Shown: positions 1 to 11,138, counted from the first letter of the stretch. The stretch is DNA of 36,598 nucleotides from Acanthaster planci (GCF_001949145.1 NW_019091708.1:62443-99040), one strand, 5' to 3'. The notes: generated by a model from the sequence alone, not told the origin. Numbers and translations are program-made.

Positions 1-996
1 ATTAATTCAAACATGTCACATAATCATTCTCCATTGGAACTACTTGAAAGAACAAGTGTCATAGAGCCACTGGGTAGACCCACCTGTTGGTATCTTTGGG
101 TGAGGAGGATCTGCTTGTATTGTCTGATTCACTGGAGATTATTTCCAGGGTAATGTCACTTGCAGTTCTTGGGTAAAAACCTATGGAGCTGGGAATTGCA
201 AGTAAATGAATAAGTCACAGGGGTCAGTAATCTTCAAACTCTAATACCCACTTTAAAACAATAGACCAATACAGACCACTTGTATGTACTGCATATACAT
301 TTACCACAGAGTTAGGGTCCTGGCCCTATGTAGCGTAGGCCTAGGCCTTTGTTAAGAAGCAATAAATTATGAAACCATTGTATTTTTCTGAAGATAGCCC
401 CATATAGGCAAGAAATGTATGAACGTTTTTACTGTCAATTTTACCCCTTTCAAAAACGACCGGCATGCAAATGTACACGTAGAGTGTTTTGGCCAAAATT
501 GAAGGGAATCATTTAAACAAACCAGGTTTACGTACATGTGCATGTATGGAGTTGGCCCTCACGAGGGAACACTGGGTATATGGAGCGCCAATATTAAGCC
601 TACTGACTGTGGTATGGGATTACTATGCTGGATAAAATGTAATTTGTGTTTGGTTCTGTAGATAATTTTATATCGACCAATTAGAAGGCTTCTTTTCAGA
701 GACCCATGTGCTGTAAAACAAGTTTGACCCCAAGGCTATGTACCATCGCTTCTTCTTTTCAATTTCAAAGCCTAAGGAATTATTTTGCTATTCCAAAACA
801 CCAAATCCCATTTCAACAGAATAGAAACGATTGGTGTTTAAAACTTAACATCGTAGGTTTTGCAGTGCATCAGCTAGCCAGTTTTTAATTGCGTGCATTT
901 GTTCAACGGGATAGCTGTTTTATTTTCAAATTAGCATTTTCTCATTTGGCCAGTCACGACACCCGAAGTACACAGTTAATGAATGCATCATTTCCG
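1..996. other. Upstream non-coding sequence
   Basis: I see no convincing exon here. Open frames are short and have no coding character. The stretch is AT-rich single-copy-looking DNA leading to the candidate TATA box of the host gene. It could hold distal promoter elements, but none is recognisable by eye. Confidence 0.4.
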
Positions 997-1003
997 TATA
1001 AAG
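997..1003 (+). promoter_or_regulatory. Candidate TATA box of the host gene
   Basis: TATAAAG lies in a pyrimidine-rich context 149 bp upstream of the ATG of the signal-peptide exon. A start site about 30 bp downstream would give a 5' UTR of roughly 115 bases. The position is plausible, but the call rests on one short motif. In AT-rich DNA such motifs also arise by chance. Confidence 0.35.
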
Positions 1004-1145
1004 CCCCTCGCCTCTCTACCGCAAGCTTGACAAGCGTTTCGCTCCCAGTAAAGCAAAGAGACTCGGTTATTTAGGTGTTAAGCCAGAATCTGACCTACGG
1101 GGAAAAGAAACGTGAAGGAGAGTACGGAACATCAGAAGTGTAGCG

Positions 1146-1204
1146 ATGGTGTGCATCGCTAGCCGGTGCACGGCACTGGCTCTTCTCATTACGTGGATCA
1201 CAAG
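1146..1204 (+). CDS. Host gene exon 1: signal-peptide-like start
   Basis: The ATG opens 19 codons plus two bases and ends at AG|GTAAGA, a near-consensus 5' splice site. The peptide begins MVCIASRCTALALLITWIT. It has a hydrophobic core (residues 9-18) typical of a secretory signal, so the product is probably secreted or a type I membrane protein. The exon leaves phase 2 (codon AG|G), which exactly matches exon 2. A TATA-like motif lies 149 bp upstream. The ATG was chosen because it is followed at once by the hydrophobic core and because the frame joins correctly to exon 2. This is an inferred exon; transcript data would be decisive. Confidence 0.55.
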
Positions 1205-4200
1205 GTAAGATTAGTAATTTATTACGATTTTTCGTTTTGTCCCCAAATGTTTGAAGATTGCGTTTGACGGGAAGCTATTGATATAAGCCCATTATAACAA
1301 CCCCTCCCGAAAATATCTCTTTATTTTGAAGAGAAGATTTCGTTGTAATTTGGCAATTTTTTGAAGTTTCACATTTTAATTACTTGGTCAGAATTTGTGG
1401 TCAAATATTAAAGACGTGTGCAGTAATCGAATTTCCAAGGCAATACTGCAAAACCATTGTTTTTCTCCAGATGAAGCACCAATTCCCCAAACTCTAAGAA
1501 TTATTTAACAGTTCACATTACTCCTCAGTTTAGTCGAGTATGACCAATTTTAAAGAAGGTTGGATGCTTAAATAGACAATACCAAAATGGGGTCATTTAC
1601 AACCTTAGCACCTCTCTTTGCATAAACTCTGTTTCTCAATGCACACGCACGCGTCAAAAGTAGATCTCAGATCACACTCGGCTACGTGCAGTTGTCATTG
1701 ATGACAGTGAAGTTATTTTGATTTTGGATATTCGACATTCACATATTTTTCTACAGCAAATATCTCGTCTTCTATTGGGAAAGGTTTTTGCAGCAAATAT
1801 TTCATTTCCTCGTGAACATTAGGAATTCACACAGGTTTGTACAAGGATTAGGCGTGTGTATGTGGGGAGGATTTTACAATCACACAGATTTGCACAGCAA
1901 GTAACAGGGAACACTTGACATCTGCAACCTAAAAGGACCAGCCTAGGTTCTTCCAGATTCGCGCAGATATATACCGTTAATATGTGTCCACGATTTGGTA
2001 CACTTCACGAAGCCTTTTGAATCGGGGGCTCCTGGAGTAACGACACCGTGACCTAAGCTTCAGCGATGCGACTTTGGAGCGCAAAAATCGCTGTTCTGTA
2101 CTAAAGCGATGCTTAAATTTGTTGGCCCCCTACCCTTATACACAAAGCCGCAAACACATTGCGATAGTCTCCGACCTATATGCATAAGTCAATGAGCAGG
2201 TTGCAAGAGTACAAATGCACCGAGGGGAAATCCTTGTGAAGCTGACCACTCAGTTCGTACATTCAGCAGTTGCATGCAGCACACGTTAAAAATGTGTTGT
2301 GCTACAATGCGTTTTCTGTCAAATGTATCAGTAAGTAACAGATAATCTTTGTAACGGACGCATTTTGTGACTGTGCAATGAATTAATATAAATGTGCATA
2401 TTGACTCTTGTGCACAAAACCACTTTCACAAAGCTGATTTCGCTATTTTTCTCGTATTTCCTGTTAATGCGAGTAACAGGTAATGTTTTTGTGCAGACAG
2501 AATTTTATTCTGAGGCATCTTGTATGCTAAAATGTAAGAATCGCTAAAACAAATATGTTTTTAACCTGCCATCCTTCCGACTGTGACAAATGTCGAAAGA
2601 AAAAGTTATGCACATGATTATAAGCAAGCAGTACGCCATTATGGGTTAGTCTAGTAGCAACTGCATACTCCGTTGATCAGGCGAGAAAACATGTTAACCC
2701 CTGACATACGTATTAAACATGAAATAAAAACTGAACTTGCCAATGTCAAACAAAAAGCGTAGGTAGACATCTTCGTCTACGTTGTTTCCACAAATATCAT
2801 TGTTTTAACCAGAAAACAACGTCTCCGTAAATTCACAAATGCATGACCGCATCCAGGTACCCGGCCAGCCCTGCGCCCTCCAAGCAATTTTTTTCATATC
2901 ACACGCTGGGAAATTCGACTTGGAAAAAGGCAGCATTCGCGACTCCAGAGGATTTTCTTTGGGAAATGAAGTCGAATATTAATTTCAACACGGAAAGCTT
3001 CCACGAAGCGAAAAGACCAATAGAAAAGGGCACGTCTCCAGACAGTTGTGTACTCAACAATAAAACAAAACCAGGAAACAAACGAAACATGCGCCCTGTA
3101 CGTCACTAGCTTTTGCTTCGTTACGCCAGTGTAATAGCTTGGTACGATTCCATCTTTCTGACCCTCTTCCTGCTTGTCTTTTTTTTCCTTCAGGCCACTT
3201 TTTTTTCAATAAGTACTTAAACTATAGTTCCAAATGTCGTAGAGAACTTGGTACTCGAATATTATTTGACTGCAACACTGATAGAGGTAAAGTGAGGTTT
3301 ACGTCAAGTGTCTTTTAGATGTGAGATAGTGAAACCATTGCTTGAATAGAATCAAATAAAAGATGTACATTTCAGACACAAACTGACATAAATTGAATAC
3401 AGGTTTACGTAAACTTGTGAAAAGTGCATGCATACCCTTTTCACTACTTTGTGAAATTGTGTGGCACAAACGAAATTATTTTGCATTTTTGGTGTCGTCA
3501 TCCCATCCACAATTGGAGTTTTCGAGAAATTATTCCAATCATCCAACTTGCAGAACAGGAACTTATGTTTGCCTCTTTACAACTGGGACTGCATTGGCAC
3601 CTTTTTGATACTATAAAAGAATAACATCAAATATCTATTTGATGTTATTTAAAATGAGTTTTGTCATTATACATTGTATTTATGCCATAACTATTTTTGC
3701 AGTCATGGACTATGACATTTCGCATGCCTCAGTTTTGCCGAATACTTTTAGGACTTTGCTTTAGTTTCCTACAAAAATTCCTCAGATCAAAGGAACCATA
3801 AATGGCAAAAGGAAACATTTCAGTAAAGCAACGTGTAGGATTTGACTTGAAGAGACTTGAAAAAAATATGTATTAACACAGCTGGGGATATGCATGTAGG
3901 GGATTCCCCGGTGAGATAATTACTGTTGATGTGAATATGATTTATGGCCTACGGATCTTTGACACGAGATCACGGCAAGGGTTTAAGCGACCCTTGTGGT
4001 GCGCACACTTAATACGTAGTCTCAAAGCCTCGCTCTTTCGACCCGAAGTCGCTTTCATTGTATTACATTTAAGAGGGACTTGAGAACTTTCTGGGCTTTT
4101 CTCAGTAACAGTTCCAACGCTTGAGTTCTGTACCTTGGTGGGCTGGCAGTCACAGTAGGATGCTCCGTGCTTGATAATTTAAGCTCTTTCCCTTTGACTT

Positions 4201-4805
4201 TTAATAGTGTTCTAACCTATTTGGGCAAACTTTTTAATAGACGCCTGGGGTTTTCTTTTTGGTTACAATTTCATTGCTGATTGACACCTGGGAATAATTC
4301 GAAGGTAAATCACGGTCGCCCTGAGTCCATTTTTTTTCTTTTGTATCAACGTATCAATGTTCTGTGTGTTGTCACATGTAGGCGTTTTCCTTTTCTTGGC
4401 ACTCTAGTACATGCGTAACTATTTGCGAGATAATTATTCTGACAGTTTCTCGTAAGGTGTAGGCCTACCAACAACAGTACTGTATGCACTGCAGGAAAGA
4501 TTTTTAAAAATAGGGGAAAAATCACTGAAGTAGATGCAATTGATCGAGATCTCTGAATGCCTTAACTTCTGGCTTAATAATATCCACCCTTTGTGTGAAA
4601 CACCACAATGTTAACAACGCATTTCCAATTTAATGTGCAAATGCTTGCCTTCATAACGGGGTTACGGGCAGTACGTAAAATTATGTATCTGCACTGCAAG
4701 TACGTAGAGGTCTAGGAGCGTCCGTAAGCTGAAACAATTTATGTCTGATCTTCACCAATCGCCAGTTTGCCCAAAATAACGAAGCTCATTTTTTTCCTTG
4801 TCCAG
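1205..4805 (+). other. Intron 1 of the host gene
   Basis: About 3.6 kb lies between the donor GTAAGA and the acceptor ending ttgtccag. No protein-coding signal stands out. It contains one striking near-perfect palindrome at 3620-3649 and otherwise AT-rich sequence. Confidence 0.45.
3620..3649. repeat. Near-perfect palindrome with 14-bp arms
   Basis: The arms aataacatcaaata and tatttgatgttatt are exact reverse complements separated by two bases. The sequence could extrude as a cruciform. It lies within intron 1 and no associated gene is visible. Confidence 0.8.
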
Positions 4806-4949
4806 GTGCACTGCAGTGCCAACACAATCCCCACTAACATGCAACGATCGCTATATCGAGAAGGTTGCGTACGAACTCTCTGAAAAACATCTACTGGACA
4901 ACTTTTTCGGCTCTAGCATCAACGAAACACAGCCAACGTACATCAGAAG
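4806..4949 (+). CDS. Host gene exon 2: mature N-terminal region
   Basis: The 144-base exon lies between tccttgtccag and AG|GTAAGT, both strong splice sites. It is phase 2 at both ends and fully open for 48 codons. It continues the signal peptide of exon 1 with RCTAVPTQSPLTC and then a hydrophilic stretch ending QPTYIR. An N-glycosylation sequon is present in SINETQ, which fits an extracellular product, and there are two Cys. The family is not recognised. An antisense open frame overlaps it (4851-5099) but has no splice or coding support. Confidence 0.6.
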
Positions 4950-6303
4950 GTAAGTGGGGTTGAACCGCGACGGGTTTCCATGAACCTTTTTAAAGCATGG
5001 TGGACACAATAAGAAGGCGCTATTTGAAGTAGGTAAATTTAGAGCAAACGCAAAACATTTAACCCTAACCAAATTGCGCCCTCCTATCGTGTCTGCCATG
5101 CTTTTGAAAGGTTAAAGGTATAAACTACTGTATATCAACATTTACGCATGAATAAAATGAGTTCTTTGCCCTCATCCACTGCCAGTATAGTGTTTGGCCA
5201 AGACGGCAGAACTCAATAGTGGACTCGATAGCCGTCGATTGGTGAAATAAAGTCACGAGAGGGCCTAATATAAATCAGCGCGCGGCATATGCTCGATGGT
5301 GTCTGCTATCCAGTTCTGCTGTCTTGGCCCAAGACTACTACCAGTTATGTAGCAGGGCGCAAAAAGATGAGAGACGTATAGGACGAATCTGAAATTTACC
5401 CTTGTGAACAAATAGAAGATCAACAGGCATATTAAGCTACCTTTATTAGCAGCTCAAAAACCGATTCGAAAATGAGTATGAAATCTTTAAACAATAATAA
5501 ACTGAAGCCCTGAGTGAAAATCTTCATTGAAATCAAAAATCCTCATTGACTTTCTACTCCCAAATCCCCCAAATTTCACAAAACCCGATAATGATGCTTC
5601 AATAGTTGACCTGCTGAGAGAGCTCGTCGAAAGTTTCAACATTTTGATAGATAGATTTGGACCATGATATTAGTTTGAAGCACAAACAAGGCTGGTGCAT
5701 GCCAAACTTTGGATCAAAGTTTGGTAGTATTACTGCATACGTAACAACTAAATATTGACACACTGCCCGAGGAAGAAGTAGTGGACTGTTTTTAATTGCA
5801 TAATACTTCGACTGGTTTTATTATACTCGGAAAAAGTACTTGTTTTCCGATTGTGCACTATCTAGAGAATGCTTTTATACTTATGCTCATAGTCTGGAGT
5901 GATGTGTTCAGTGTTTGGTTTTGCTTAAGTTTGGCTTGGTTTTGTGGAATTATATCCTTTGGAAACGGTGCACCATACTATACAAGAGGTTTCATTCACA
6001 GTGAAGCGTACATGACGGCTATCTGGGATTTTTCACTCCCAAAAGTTATATTTTTTTAGGGCAGGTACATCCAAACACGTCGTTTCTATCGGAACGAGGT
6101 CACCCTTCTAAGATAGGTATTCTGTACAGCCGCGAAGTTTTGCATAATCTATAATTGTCTGTATCTTGCCTTCTAGACTTTTGTGGATCTTCACTGAGGT
6201 GGCTAACCCTATATTTTTTCTTGGAAAAGTATTAAGCCTACGTATGCTACCGCTGTAATTCAGATTTACAAAACACTCAGAACGCAAGGAAATAAAAAGT
6301 GTA
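4950..6303. other. Intron 2, left part
   Basis: Non-coding sequence between exon 2 and the Gypsy insertion. It holds one MITE-like fold-back (5178-5346). An 87-codon plus-strand frame at 5796-6059 has no recognisable similarity, repeat structure or splice context, and I do not call it a gene. Confidence 0.4.
5178..5346. mobile_element. MITE-like fold-back element
   Basis: Arms of about 43 bp (5178-5220 and 5304-5346) are inverted copies with a few mismatches. The best core is ggccaagacggcagaact against agttctgctgtcttggcc. The spacer is about 83 bp. No coding capacity is present. Small size, long inverted arms and intronic position fit a miniature inverted-repeat element. I could not identify a clear target-site duplication. 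Confidence 0.6.
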
Positions 6304-7179
6304 TGTAAGCTGTTGGAGCCTTGTGTGTTCAGCGGTTACACTGTAACATTGAACCACCAACTAGATTCGCCAAATTTAGAATACAAGAAAATGTTTCATC
6401 CTTTAATGAACTTTAATAATAACAACCTTGATAATTAATCGAAGGATATGGCCAGTAGTTCTTTGAGATCTGAAATAAAAAAATATGCGCGCAGAAGAAA
6501 AAAGACCTATTCAACCGGTTTAGCTACAATTTTGACTCTGATAACAGTCAGTGTCCAAACACTAGGGAGGCTTGAGAATCAGCAATTCAGTTCACATAAC
6601 GCGGAATTCCTCGTCAACTCAGATGGTGCTGCTGGTGCACAAGTCCCACTTTGAGGATCCTTTGAAATCTGCTTGGTGGTTCCTCCTCTGAACTCAGGTA
6701 CAGCAATGTAGATCTGGCCCACACTAATTGAACTGCACAGCCGGGCCTGTAATTCCTGCTGACCACGGTTCAGGTCTGAGGGCAGAGGTCCCCTGGCCTG
6801 TGATTCCTGCTGACAAGGGTTCAGGTCTGAGGGCAGAGGTCAATGGCCTATCTAGAGTGGCCTCCCACTCATATCAGCTACAGTTCAACTTGACTGCCAC
6901 CAGCCAGTGATTTGATGCCTTGTGGGAACTCCACACTACACTATATTATTGTTCTACACCAACGATGTAGGTCAACAACCCTTGCAATTACAATCATGGG
7001 TGTAAACTGAGAGCCACAGGCTTAATCGCATCAAGAACAATCGGCTTTATATTTGCAAAACTTTGGCGTAACAAGAGGAAATCACACGAAAAACATGGCC
7101 TCAAGCAAATGAGTGACCGAACAGGCGCGCTGTCCCACTCATCACAAGAGGGCGCTATACCATTTTGCAAAGGGCTACG
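6304..7179 (-). repeat. Downstream (3') LTR of the Gypsy element
   Basis: This is a direct repeat of 13524-14367. It starts tgtaagctgttggagcc on the plus strand and ends gggctacg just before the polypurine tract. It is about 32 bases longer than its partner, mainly because of an internal tandem duplication at 6740-6840. The 544-codon pol tail ORF ends inside it at 6994. Confidence 0.92.
6740..6840. repeat. Tandem duplication of about 50 bp within the 3' LTR
   Basis: Two copies of a segment containing attcctgctgac and ttcaggtctgagggcagagg lie end to end with a 51-bp period. The partner LTR has only one copy (near 13981-14028). The duplication therefore arose in this LTR after insertion, or came from a variant template. 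Confidence 0.85.
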
Positions 7180-8628
7180 TCTCCCCCTCCTAAAACTGCT
7201 GTATCGCCCGATGCAGCTCCTCCTTGTAGGCAGGAATAATGGTTTACAGAAGTTCAGTAGCCGTTGCTCTAATGCATTAACATTCAGCTTACGGCATGCT
7301 GGTTGGCCAAACACCTCGTAGGTGAAACGCTTAGGAGGTCCTCGGTCCCTGGAGGGACGTGTCCCATCACCCTCACTCCTTCCACTATCTTCCTGTGCTA
7401 CTTGGGAACCCAACTCAGTATTAGGACTACGAGGTATGGTCTGAATCTGTGGCTCATCACCCTCCCTGGTATCTGAACTACCACCACTTTCAACATCAGA
7501 TCCAACCACCACCTCAGTACCAACATTTAATGCATCACTCTGTTCCGGTACATTGACATCGCCAGTACTCAGGAAAAGAACCTCATCAGTACCTCCTCCA
7601 GCCACAACAGGACAAAGCTCGGAACCTCCCATCGAAGGTGGTTCTACCTCACAATTTTCCTCATCGACACTGTCTCTGTGTTCCTCAAAGACCACTCCAG
7701 GAGGAAATTCCACAATTGATGGACTATCATCGTGATGACCTCCAGTGTCAGAACAAACCTCAGTATTACTGTCTGTCTCTACTTTATGTTCAGTCCCACT
7801 TGAAGAAAGTTGAGCAGCAAATGTATGTACTGGAGCGTCACCAACCTCATGGAACGATGGAGTGAATCCCTGGGGGCTACCGGGCGATGAATGGGGAACG
7901 AAAGGGGCAGCATCAGCCCTTAGAGGAGAATCAATGGAGGTTTCATCGATACTGTCATCACCATCTATGCTCTGCAGGGGACTCACACCAGTCGGGGTTA
8001 TCCCAACACTAGGGTCGTCTTCACAGATGGTGACAACAACAGAGTCACCCTGCTCAGATGTATCAACCTCCTTTTTAGGGGTGTGATCAACCTGCTGAGG
8101 TTGTTGCTGCATGGAGTGTCTGGTCACTGGTCGCCTTGGAGTGTCTGCCTCACGAACAGGATCTGCTTCCCCCGCGAGGACCCCAACTGGAAGGATCATG
8201 TTGCAGTGTAACACTTTCAAAGGGCCCAACCCATCCTCGGGCCTAAGTTTGTAGACAGGAATCCCATCACTTAGACTACCAACAACTCGATACACTGCAT
8301 TGCTCCACTTATCTTCCAGCTTAATTGGACCCCTAAACCTAACTCTTCGAACCAGCACCCGGTCATCGACGTTCAGGTCATTTCCTCTCACCTTGAGGTC
8401 ATAGCGCAGTTTATGTGATGCAGATTTCCTGGCTGACTCCTCAGAAGCAAGTTTTATGCATGCCTTAGAGTTTGGCGTAGCCCCTGAACATACTTGCTGT
8501 GATCTTAACATGATGTACTTCGGTGAGAAACCAGTACTCTCATTGCGTGTGCAATTGTACACATACACTACTGGGCCTACGAATTTGCTCCAGTTGTGTT
8601 TCTTGTCATTAGGCAAAGTACCGAGCAT
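6994..8628 (-). CDS. pol: Pol: integrase C-terminal domain with long acidic tail
   Basis: This uninterrupted 544-codon frame starts just after the integrase core. Residues 1-60 carry the end of the catalytic fold (VYNCTRNESTGFSPKYIMLR is a typical Gypsy segment). Residues about 90-150 match the integrase C-terminal region (DDRVLVRRVRFRGPIKLEDKW, then the YRVVG, PVYKL and LHCNMI segments). It is followed by roughly 270 residues rich in Ser, Asp, Glu, Gly and Pro, predicted disordered, ending with a basic RDRGPPKRFTYEVFG motif common at Gypsy Pol ends. The frame then runs about 60 codons into the 3' LTR. It is the only pol part without a break. The listed start is only the first in-frame Met after the last frameshift; the true protein began far upstream. 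Confidence 0.8.
   Translation of the reverse strand: MLGTLPNDKKHNWSKFVGPVVYVYNCTRNESTGFSPKYIMLRSQQVCSGATPNSKACIKLASEESARKSASHKLRYDLKVRGNDLNVDDRVLVRRVRFRGPIKLEDKWSNAVYRVVGSLSDGIPVYKLRPEDGLGPLKVLHCNMILPVGVLAGEADPVREADTPRRPVTRHSMQQQPQQVDHTPKKEVDTSEQGDSVVVTICEDDPSVGITPTGVSPLQSIDGDDSIDETSIDSPLRADAAPFVPHSSPGSPQGFTPSFHEVGDAPVHTFAAQLSSSGTEHKVETDSNTEVCSDTGGHHDDSPSIVEFPPGVVFEEHRDSVDEENCEVEPPSMGGSELCPVVAGGGTDEVLFLSTGDVNVPEQSDALNVGTEVVVGSDVESGGSSDTREGDEPQIQTIPRSPNTELGSQVAQEDSGRSEGDGTRPSRDRGPPKRFTYEVFGQPACRKLNVNALEQRLLNFCKPLFLPTRRSCIGRYSSFRRGRRSPLQNGIAPSCDEWDSAPVRSLICLRPCFSCDFLLLRQSFANIKPIVLDAIKPVALSLHP
7180..7191 (-). other. Polypurine tract
   Basis: On the minus strand the sequence reads AGGAGGGGGAGA and directly abuts the 3' LTR. 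Its position and composition fit the plus-strand primer of LTR retrotransposon reverse transcription. Confidence 0.8.
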
Positions 8629-8630
8629 AC

Positions 8631-9432
8631 TCAGGAGTGTGTGATTAAACCGCTCAGGTTGAGGATCACCCTGAGGACGGTACGGTGAAGTCCTGACTTC
8701 TTCACTCTCAGTTGATTGGCAAGTTCCTTGATCAAGGTGTTGTCGAACTCTTTACCTTGGTCAGAATGAATCCGGTGCTGTAAACAATAGTGCAGGAAGT
8801 ATTTCTCCCAGAGCACATGAGCAACAGTGCGTGAAGATTTGTTTCTTGTTGGAAAAGCCTGCGCTTAACAAGAAAAGTGATCTGTCACAACTAGGACGTA
8901 CTGTGCTCTAATTTCAGAAAATCAATGCAGACCAATTCAAGTGGATAGGTTTTGTGATGTTTACCAAAGGGGATGCTACTTTCTGGGGTGTTTTGTACGA
9001 CACACATCTTGCACAGTTTGATACCCACTGTTCTTTTCTGGCTGCCATCTTCGGCCAATAGAACCTTTGGCGTGCCAGGCTCACAGCCCGCTCAGCCCCA
9101 AGATGACCAAGTTCATTGTGAAGTCCAATAATGGCCCGTTCCCTGAACTTAGTAGGCAGTACCAACTGATATGACTCCTTCCCGTGTGAGTCACTGTCAC
9201 AACGGTACAACACTCCATCCCTTAATACCAACTTATTAAACTGACCTAGCATCAGTCTGATCTCTTTGGATGTATGTATGGTATGGGTCTTGGGCTTCCT
9301 GTGATTAGTAACAAACTCCACAACCTGTCTGATACCGTCATCCTCAGCTTGCTCTTTTTTTCCAATCCATTCCCCCCTCCACACCTGACAGCGTTGCCGG
9401 GCGGTCATAATCGAGGGGGACTGCTTCTGCAC
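8631..9432 (-). pseudogene. pol: Pol: integrase zinc-binding and catalytic domains, broken
   Basis: The first frame (9432-8914, 172 codons) carries an intact HHCC zinc-binding module: HNELGH (H-x4-H) followed about 30 residues later by CARC (C-x2-C), with RFYWPKM between. The catalytic core follows across 8631-8913 but is split by a frameshift and by a stop codon shortly after the first catalytic Asp (VVTDHFS). The second Asp lies in RIHSDQGKEF near 8768. The frame then shifts again before the 544-codon tail. The role was insertion of element cDNA into the host genome. As it stands it cannot give a functional integrase. Confidence 0.85.
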
Positions 9433-9510
9433 TCAATGCCAGAGAACATGCTAGTGGCTGGCAACTCTTCTCTGTTGGTGGTGACGGGACCTCATTATTG
9501 TAAGAGTCTC

Positions 9511-9750
9511 CTAAGACTTGAGCAGGACTTGATTCATCAATCTCTTCTCGAAGTCTTGCTTGGAGAATATGAATTCTTCCGTTTGATCTTGTTCGAAAGA
9601 CATGCCTGTAGCAGTCACATGAGGCCGACGAGACAGCGCGTCAGCATCTTGATTGTTGTGACCCGGCTTGTAGTGCCTGGTGAAATCAAATGTTGTCACG
9701 GTTGCGAGCCAGCGGTGCCCTGTTGCATTAAGCTTTGATGTTGACAACAT
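9511..9750 (-). pseudogene. pol: Pol: RNase H C-terminal part and connection to integrase
   Basis: The 79-codon frame includes TRHYKPGHNNQDADALSRRP, the diagnostic end of Ty3/Gypsy RNase H. The upstream piece TDNNPL, with a catalytic Asp, lies just outside in the same frame (near 9765), and its join to 9809-10555 is broken by a frameshift. RNase H degrades the RNA strand of the RNA/DNA hybrid during reverse transcription. Confidence 0.82.
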
Positions 9751-9808
9751 ATAGGTCAGGGGGTTGTTATCTGTAAAGACTCTGGCACCTCGGGCTGCTC
9801 CAAATCTC

Positions 9809-10555
9809 TCAACAATTGCCCATTTGAGGGCTAAGAACTCCAGTTTGTGAGGCTGGATAGTTCTTCTTTGAAGGTGTCAACCCTCGGCTGGCATAAACTA
9901 TGGGACGCAATTTGCCTTCAGACTCTTGACACAGCACAAACCCATCCCGGGATGCATCTATGTGCACAACAACTGGCTGTGTCACACCTGCAAATGCCAG
10001 CACCGGAACCGAATACAACATCTGCTCCAGAGTCTGAAAAGCCTCCTGGCACTGTAATGTCCACCAGGAACTAAAGGTCAACCCAGTCTCTCCAACTTTA
10101 CCCTCACGTCTTCCTCGTGTTGAGGATTTCTTCAAGTGACCTGATGTCAACTCATGCAATGGTTTGGCTATAGTAGAAAAACCCTCTATGAACCTCAGAT
10201 AATACCCTACCAGACCCAAAAAGGATCGTAATTGTCTTGTGTTACTGGGAGGTGGCCCTGACTTGATGGTATCCACCTTTTCTGGATCAGTTTGGACTCC
10301 CTCACCAGAGACTATGTGACTTAGGTATCTCACAGACGAACAACACAACTGGCACTTCTCGGGTGAAGTCTTCAACCCATACTCCGAAAGTCGGCTGAAA
10401 ACTCTGCCAAGAGGTTGCTCCATCTGCTTCAGGGTAGATGCAAAAACAATCACGTCATACGTATACAACAATACTTCAGCCAAGTTTAGCCTAGACATAC
10501 ATTGCTCTATAAGGCGCTGGAAGGTGGCAGGTGCCCCCTTCACACCTTGGGGCAT
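9809..10555 (-). pseudogene. pol: Pol: RT palm/thumb and start of RNase H, catalytic Asp lost
   Basis: The 248-codon frame starts MPQGVKGAPATFQRL, the conserved RT segment before the catalytic loop. The YxDD box should follow but reads YTYDVIVF, so the first of the paired Asp is Tyr and polymerase activity should be lost. It continues through YLSHIVSGEGVQTDPEKV (normally YLGH) and RQLRSFLGLVGYYLRFIEGF, both typical Ty3/Gypsy thumb motifs. RNase H begins with VVHIDASRDG and ASRGLTPSKKNYP. The frame then shifts and ends. It is displaced by one frameshift from the upstream RT fingers. Confidence 0.9.
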
Positions 10556-10556
10556 T

Positions 10557-11087
10557 CAAATTGGAAAAAGCCTTCAGGACAAGTGAAAGCCGTCTTCTCT
10601 TTATCTTCCTGTTTCATCGGAATCTGATAATAACCAGATTTTAAATCAAGAACAGAAAACCACTGGCATTCGTGTAGACAATCCATGGCTTCTTGTACCA
10701 ATGGAACAGTGTATATTGATCTGTCATGGAATTGAGAGTGCGATAGTCAATGCAGAGTCTTAACTTGCCTTTCTTCTTACGCACAATAAATATCGGAGAA
10801 GCATACCTACTCTTTGACTCTGTTATCACTCCAATGTCGAGCAAGTGCTGCAAATTGTCTCGCAAATCTCCCAAGTCTGCGGGTTAAACTCGTCGTGACC
10901 TCTCTCTGAACGGCTGTTCATCAGTGAACCTTATCTCGTGCTCAGTGCCGCTTGTCAACCCTACATCCCATTCATGAGTTGAGAATATCTCAGATCGACT
11001 ATATACAAGTTTCAAAATCCGTGTCCTCCACTTCTTGTCAACTGGTCCCCACACAAATGGGAGTTTCTTTAACTCATCCCCAGTCAT
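10557..11087 (-). pseudogene. pol: Pol: RT fingers/palm N-terminal half, with stop and frameshifts
   Basis: A 67-codon frame ends RERSRR followed by a TAA at 10884-10886. Reading resumes in the same frame with LQHLLDIGVITESKS, YASPIFIVRKKKGKLRLCID and YRTLNS, the hallmark Gypsy RT start. A frameshift near 10710 then moves the reading to WFSVLDLKSGYYQIPM, which carries the first RT catalytic Asp, and on to TAFTCPEGFFQFE. Another single-base shift precedes 10555. So this half carries at least one stop and two frameshifts. Motif order is otherwise normal. Confidence 0.9.
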
Positions 11088-11138
11088 TCTGGGCTTCTTT
11101 GGCAGATGCGGATCAGAAACCTCACTAGTCGCGTGGTG

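Noticed and set aside
706-1074. Two consecutive short frames before exon 1
   Set aside because: They overlap the promoter/5' UTR region, with random composition.
7553-8086. Plus-strand frames of 60-75 codons antisense to the Gypsy integrase tail
   Set aside because: They are shadows of the 544-codon minus-strand frame, with no independent motif.
9274-9738. 154-codon plus-strand frame in pol
   Set aside because: Antisense to RNase H and integrase sequence with clear motifs on the minus strand.
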